The position numbers were made by a program, and so were the translations under genes. The notes under the pieces were generated by a model. The model saw nothing but the letters and a program-made list of their open reading frames with translations, was not told the DNA's origin and did not search any database. From JANRKG01 sp033763635 (GTDB lineage: Bacteria > Cyanobacteriota > Cyanobacteriia > GCF-001939115): a stretch of DNA of 7,673 nucleotides. Location of the stretch: contig JANRKG010000423.1 of assembly GCA_033763635.1 (NCBI GenBank), positions 1 to 7,673 on the forward strand, in the 5' to 3' direction. Positions 5,786 to 7,673 of this stretch are shown here, one piece after another (within the stretch, counting starts at the first letter, position 1; each line of letters starts with the position of its first letter).

Positions 5786-5852
5786 GGTTTGCTCAAGTTT
5801 CACGCTTCTACAGGCTCTAACAGTGGAGTGTTCAGCCCTGTGTTTATTGGAG

Positions 5853-6071
5853 TTACAAATCGATCACAATTCCTAACACGGCAGGAAGAACCCGTTGGGC
5901 ATGAGGTGCTTTTCCGGTACGAATTTTGCTATCGAGCGGGTTAACCCCACTTGCCTTAACTCGCACCAAAACCTGGTTTGCAGTGGGTTCTGGACGAAGA
6001 ATTGTAGTTACCTGAAATGTTGCTGTTTGATCATCTGCAATCAGAGCGTGCATCGTTGAAGATGGTTTCAT
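5853..6071 (-). pseudogene. N-terminal stub of a zinc-type alcohol dehydrogenase/quinone oxidoreductase
   Basis: The frame codes 72 residues. Residues 7-66 match the GroES-like N-terminus of medium-chain dehydrogenases of the quinone oxidoreductase/zinc-binding alcohol dehydrogenase group: MHALIADDQ, ILRPEPTANQVLVRVKASGV (24-43), NPLDSKIRTG (44-53) and LPAVLGI (62-68). Family members have about 320-340 residues, so the catalytic-domain remainder and the whole Rossmann NAD(P)H domain are missing. After GI, where the family continues with D-L/A-G-V-V, the frame reads VIDL and stops at TAA. VIDL could be the original C-terminal tail joined by an internal deletion, or frameshifted sequence. A good AGGAG stands 7 bases before the ATG. 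The gene lies between an intact SDR and the GMC pseudogene on the same strand. It cannot be an active reductase. Confidence 0.78.
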
Positions 6072-6078
6072 TTTCTAG

Positions 6079-6083
6079 CTCCT
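6079..6083 (-). promoter_or_regulatory. Ribosome binding site of the dehydrogenase stub
   Basis: AGGAG on the minus strand lies 7 bases before the ATG at 6069-6071 and supports this start over the in-frame Met six codons later. The site is intact although the gene body is lost, so the stub may still be translated. Confidence 0.6.
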
Positions 6084-6153
6084 GAATAACTGAATCGCCT
6101 TGGGTAAGGTTCACTCTCTTGTTTTGTCTCGTTCAACATGGGTATGTTTCTGG

Positions 6154-6161
6154 GCGATCGC
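6154..6161. repeat. HIP1 octamer GCGATCGC
   Basis: A perfect HIP1 palindrome between the intact SDR gene (its stop is at 6168) and the dehydrogenase stub. Confidence 0.85.
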
Positions 6162-6167
6162 CTTACA

Positions 6168-6899
6168 TCAAATCTGCGCCATCCCACCATCTACAAAGAG
6201 TTCAATCCCGTTAACAAAACTGCTGTCATCAGATGCTAGAAAAACGACTGCTTTCGCAATATCATCCGTTGTACCAACTCGTCCCAAGGGGATAGCTTCA
6301 ACTGGAAATTGCTTGTCACTCAAACCAAGGCGGTAGTAACTTGGAGTTGGTACTACACCAGGGCTAATGGCATTCACTCGCACCTGATGTTCTTTCAGGT
6401 CAAGTATCCAAGAACGAGCAAACGATCGCACTGCGGCTTTGGTCGCACTATAGACACTGAGAGCCGGAATACCTGAGATAGAAGCAACGGAGGCGTTTAG
6501 GATAATGGAAGCCCCCTGCGACAACAGCGGCAATGCCTTTTGCACGGTAAATAGCAACCCTTTAACGTTGATGTTGAATGTTGTATCAAAGTGTTCCTCG
6601 GTAATGGAGCCGAGGGGAACGAATTCACCCACCCCCGCATTGGCAAAGACAATATCGAGCTTTCCTTGCGCTTGATAGATTGTGGCAAACAGGCGATCGA
6701 GATCTGCCAGGTTAGAAACATCACTCTGCACCGCTGTGACGTTTTTGCCGATCGCATCGACGGCAGCGTCTAATTCTGCTTGGCGACGACCTGTAATGAA
6801 GACATACGCACCTTCAGCCACAAAGTATTTGGCAGTGGTCAGACCGATGCCGCTGTTGCCACCTGTGACTAGCGCCACTTTTCCTGCGAGTTTTTGCAT
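6168..6899 (-). CDS. Short-chain dehydrogenase/reductase (SDR), classical type, intact
   Basis: A 243-residue classical SDR, full length for the family. It shows the cofactor loop TGGNSGIG (12-19), TGRR (36-39), the adenine-pocket D60, NAG (87-89), N111, and the catalytic S137, Y150 and K154 in YSATK (150-154) with the usual 13-residue Ser-Tyr spacing. SPG (179-181) and FVDGGMAQI close the protein. The two arginines after beta2 suggest NADP(H) preference, which is inference. It should reversibly reduce a carbonyl or oxidise an alcohol in the cytoplasm; the substrate is not readable. The start chosen is the ATG with AGGA (6906-6909) 6 bases upstream; an in-frame TTG at 6938 would add 13 residues atypical for the family. 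The partial SDR gene ends 90 bases upstream on the same strand, so the two are probably co-transcribed. Confidence 0.9.
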   Translation of the reverse strand: MQKLAGKVALVTGGNSGIGLTTAKYFVAEGAYVFITGRRQAELDAAVDAIGKNVTAVQSDVSNLADLDRLFATIYQAQGKLDIVFANAGVGEFVPLGSITEEHFDTTFNINVKGLLFTVQKALPLLSQGASIILNASVASISGIPALSVYSATKAAVRSFARSWILDLKEHQVRVNAISPGVVPTPSYYRLGLSDKQFPVEAIPLGRVGTTDDIAKAVVFLASDDSSFVNGIELFVDGGMAQI

Positions 6900-6989
6900 G
6901 ATGAATCCTGTGGTTGTTGAGGAGTAAAAGAACTGCAACAGGGCTGGAAAACATCGTCACTCAGCACTGCATATCAAAAAGCTCAACGA

Positions 6990-7673
6990 TCAGGCGTAGG
7001 AAGCCTGAGTATCGCGGGTTTTATAACGGCTAGCAGGCACTGCACGGGAAAGGTTGGGAATCAGGGCTTGGCGGGCGCTTTCATACGCCTCCCATTGTTT
7101 ACTATCTGGGAGAGAAGGAATGGTGACGAATTCCCCCTGATCAAGACCTGTGATCGCCGCGTCAACCATGTCATCCACTGACATCACGATCTCCTGGGGC
7201 AGGTATTCAACGGGTGTTCCCGCCAGGTTCCAGAAGTTTGTACTGGTCGCACCGGGCAATACTACCTGAATCCGAATGTTTTTATCTTCTAGCTCATGCC
7301 GTAACGATTGGCTGAAGGCTAAAACAAATGCTTTTGTCCCGCCATACACCCCATTGAGGGTTTCAGGAGAGATGGCAACGATCGACGCAATGTTGATAAT
7401 CGTGCCGGAACCACGAGCAACCAACGCGGGTACAACGGCATAGGTGAGCCGTGTGAGTACCTCAACATTAAGCGTGATCATTTTACTCATGTCAGCGATG
7501 TCTGAGTCCAACAGGGGAGCCGTTGCGCCGACACCCGCATTGTTGACCAGCAACCTCACTCTCGGATCGTCCCTCAGAATTTGCTCTACCTTGTGTAGAT
7601 CACTGGAGTTCATGAGATCGGCAGCGAGTATTTCAACCTTGCGTCCTGTATTTTTAGCGATCGCGATCGCTAA
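6990..7673 (-). CDS. Second short-chain dehydrogenase/reductase, 5' end beyond the window
   Basis: The frame is open to the right edge, giving 227 residues of a protein whose first 35-45 residues, including the TGxxxGxG cofactor loop, lie outside. Visible landmarks in fragment numbering are VEILAADL (13-20), NNAG (44-47), N69, S97 in NIASIVA, Y110 and K114 in YGGTK, and PGATST (140-145). The Met at 7611-7613 is internal: the residues before it (the beta3 strand and AADL) are typical SDR sequence. The C-terminus resembles the group of SDRs often annotated as ketoacyl-reductase-like or of the DltE type, and it differs clearly from the neighbouring intact SDR, so the two are not a recent duplicate. 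It is the first visible gene of the minus-strand cluster; substrate unknown. Confidence 0.88.
   Translation of the reverse strand, partial: LAIAIAKNTGRKVEILAADLMNSSDLHKVEQILRDDPRVRLLVNNAGVGATAPLLDSDIADMSKMITLNVEVLTRLTYAVVPALVARGSGTIINIASIVAISPETLNGVYGGTKAFVLAFSQSLRHELEDKNIRIQVVLPGATSTNFWNLAGTPVEYLPQEIVMSVDDMVDAAITGLDQGEFVTIPSLPDSKQWEAYESARQALIPNLSRAVPASRYKTRDTQASYA
7657..7670. repeat. Two overlapping HIP1 octamers
   Basis: GCGATCGC at 7657-7664 overlaps a second copy at 7663-7670, giving GCGATCGCGATCGC. On the minus strand it encodes an Ala-Ile-Ala-Ile-Ala run (residues 2-6 of the visible fragment) in the second SDR. Confidence 0.85.

Noticed and set aside
6900..6938. TTG at 6938 as start of the intact SDR
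   Set aside because: The 13 added residues are unlike SDR N-termini, and the ATG at 6899 begins the usual KLAGKVALVTGG pattern with AGGA upstream.
7611..7613. Met at 7611-7613 as the start of the right-most SDR
   Set aside because: Typical SDR residues (VEILAADL) continue upstream to the window edge, and an SDR starting there would lack its cofactor-binding fold.
3693..7673. The minus-strand cluster as a new defence or biosynthetic system
   Set aside because: All members fall in well-known metabolic enzyme families, half are broken, and there is no nuclease, toxin, synthase or regulator in the window to suggest a novel system.

Overview
The window looks like chromosomal DNA of a cyanobacterium. 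The octamer GCGATCGC (the HIP1 palindrome over-represented in many cyanobacteria) occurs six times, two of them overlapping, and near-HIP1 CGATCG hexamers are scattered elsewhere. Two DUF928 proteins, a family I know mainly from cyanobacteria, and a pentapeptide-repeat/membrane fusion protein agree with this. The genus cannot be fixed from the sequence; a filamentous or Leptolyngbya-like strain is a guess.

Left third (1-3225, plus strand): a tandem pair of secreted DUF928 paralogues (212-1087 and 1181-1978), then a gene for a pentapeptide-repeat domain joined by a Pro-rich linker to about six membrane segments (2164-3225). All three have usable Shine-Dalgarno sites. The spaces between them hold small direct and inverted repeats.

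Middle (3226-3871): a junk zone. A 5' remnant of an ISAzo13-type transposase gene (plus strand, from 3455) breaks off near 3691. It is fused there to the start of a dead short-chain dehydrogenase/reductase (SDR) gene that reads on the minus strand (3811 down to about 3693). The SDR remnant has lost its ATG, carries a frameshift and a stop, and is not visible as a simple open frame.

Right half (3693-7673, minus strand): a decaying cluster of oxidoreductases and a hydrolase. In transcription order (right to left) it holds an SDR whose N-terminus lies outside the window, an intact SDR (6168-6899), a 72-codon stub of a zinc-type alcohol dehydrogenase/quinone oxidoreductase, a choline-dehydrogenase-like GMC oxidoreductase missing its middle, an intact alpha/beta hydrolase of the non-heme haloperoxidase/esterase type (3872-4711), and the SDR remnant. 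Three of six members are broken. Intact neighbours suggest a former pathway oxidising or reducing alcohol/carbonyl substrates with ester hydrolysis; the substrate cannot be told. No promoter was recognised for this cluster; its main one is probably to the right of the window.

I found no CRISPR array, tRNA, rRNA, riboswitch or convincing new system. The best second-look items are the hidden SDR/IS fusion, the two internally collapsed enzyme genes, the DUF928 pair with its conserved cysteines, and the pentapeptide-membrane fusion.
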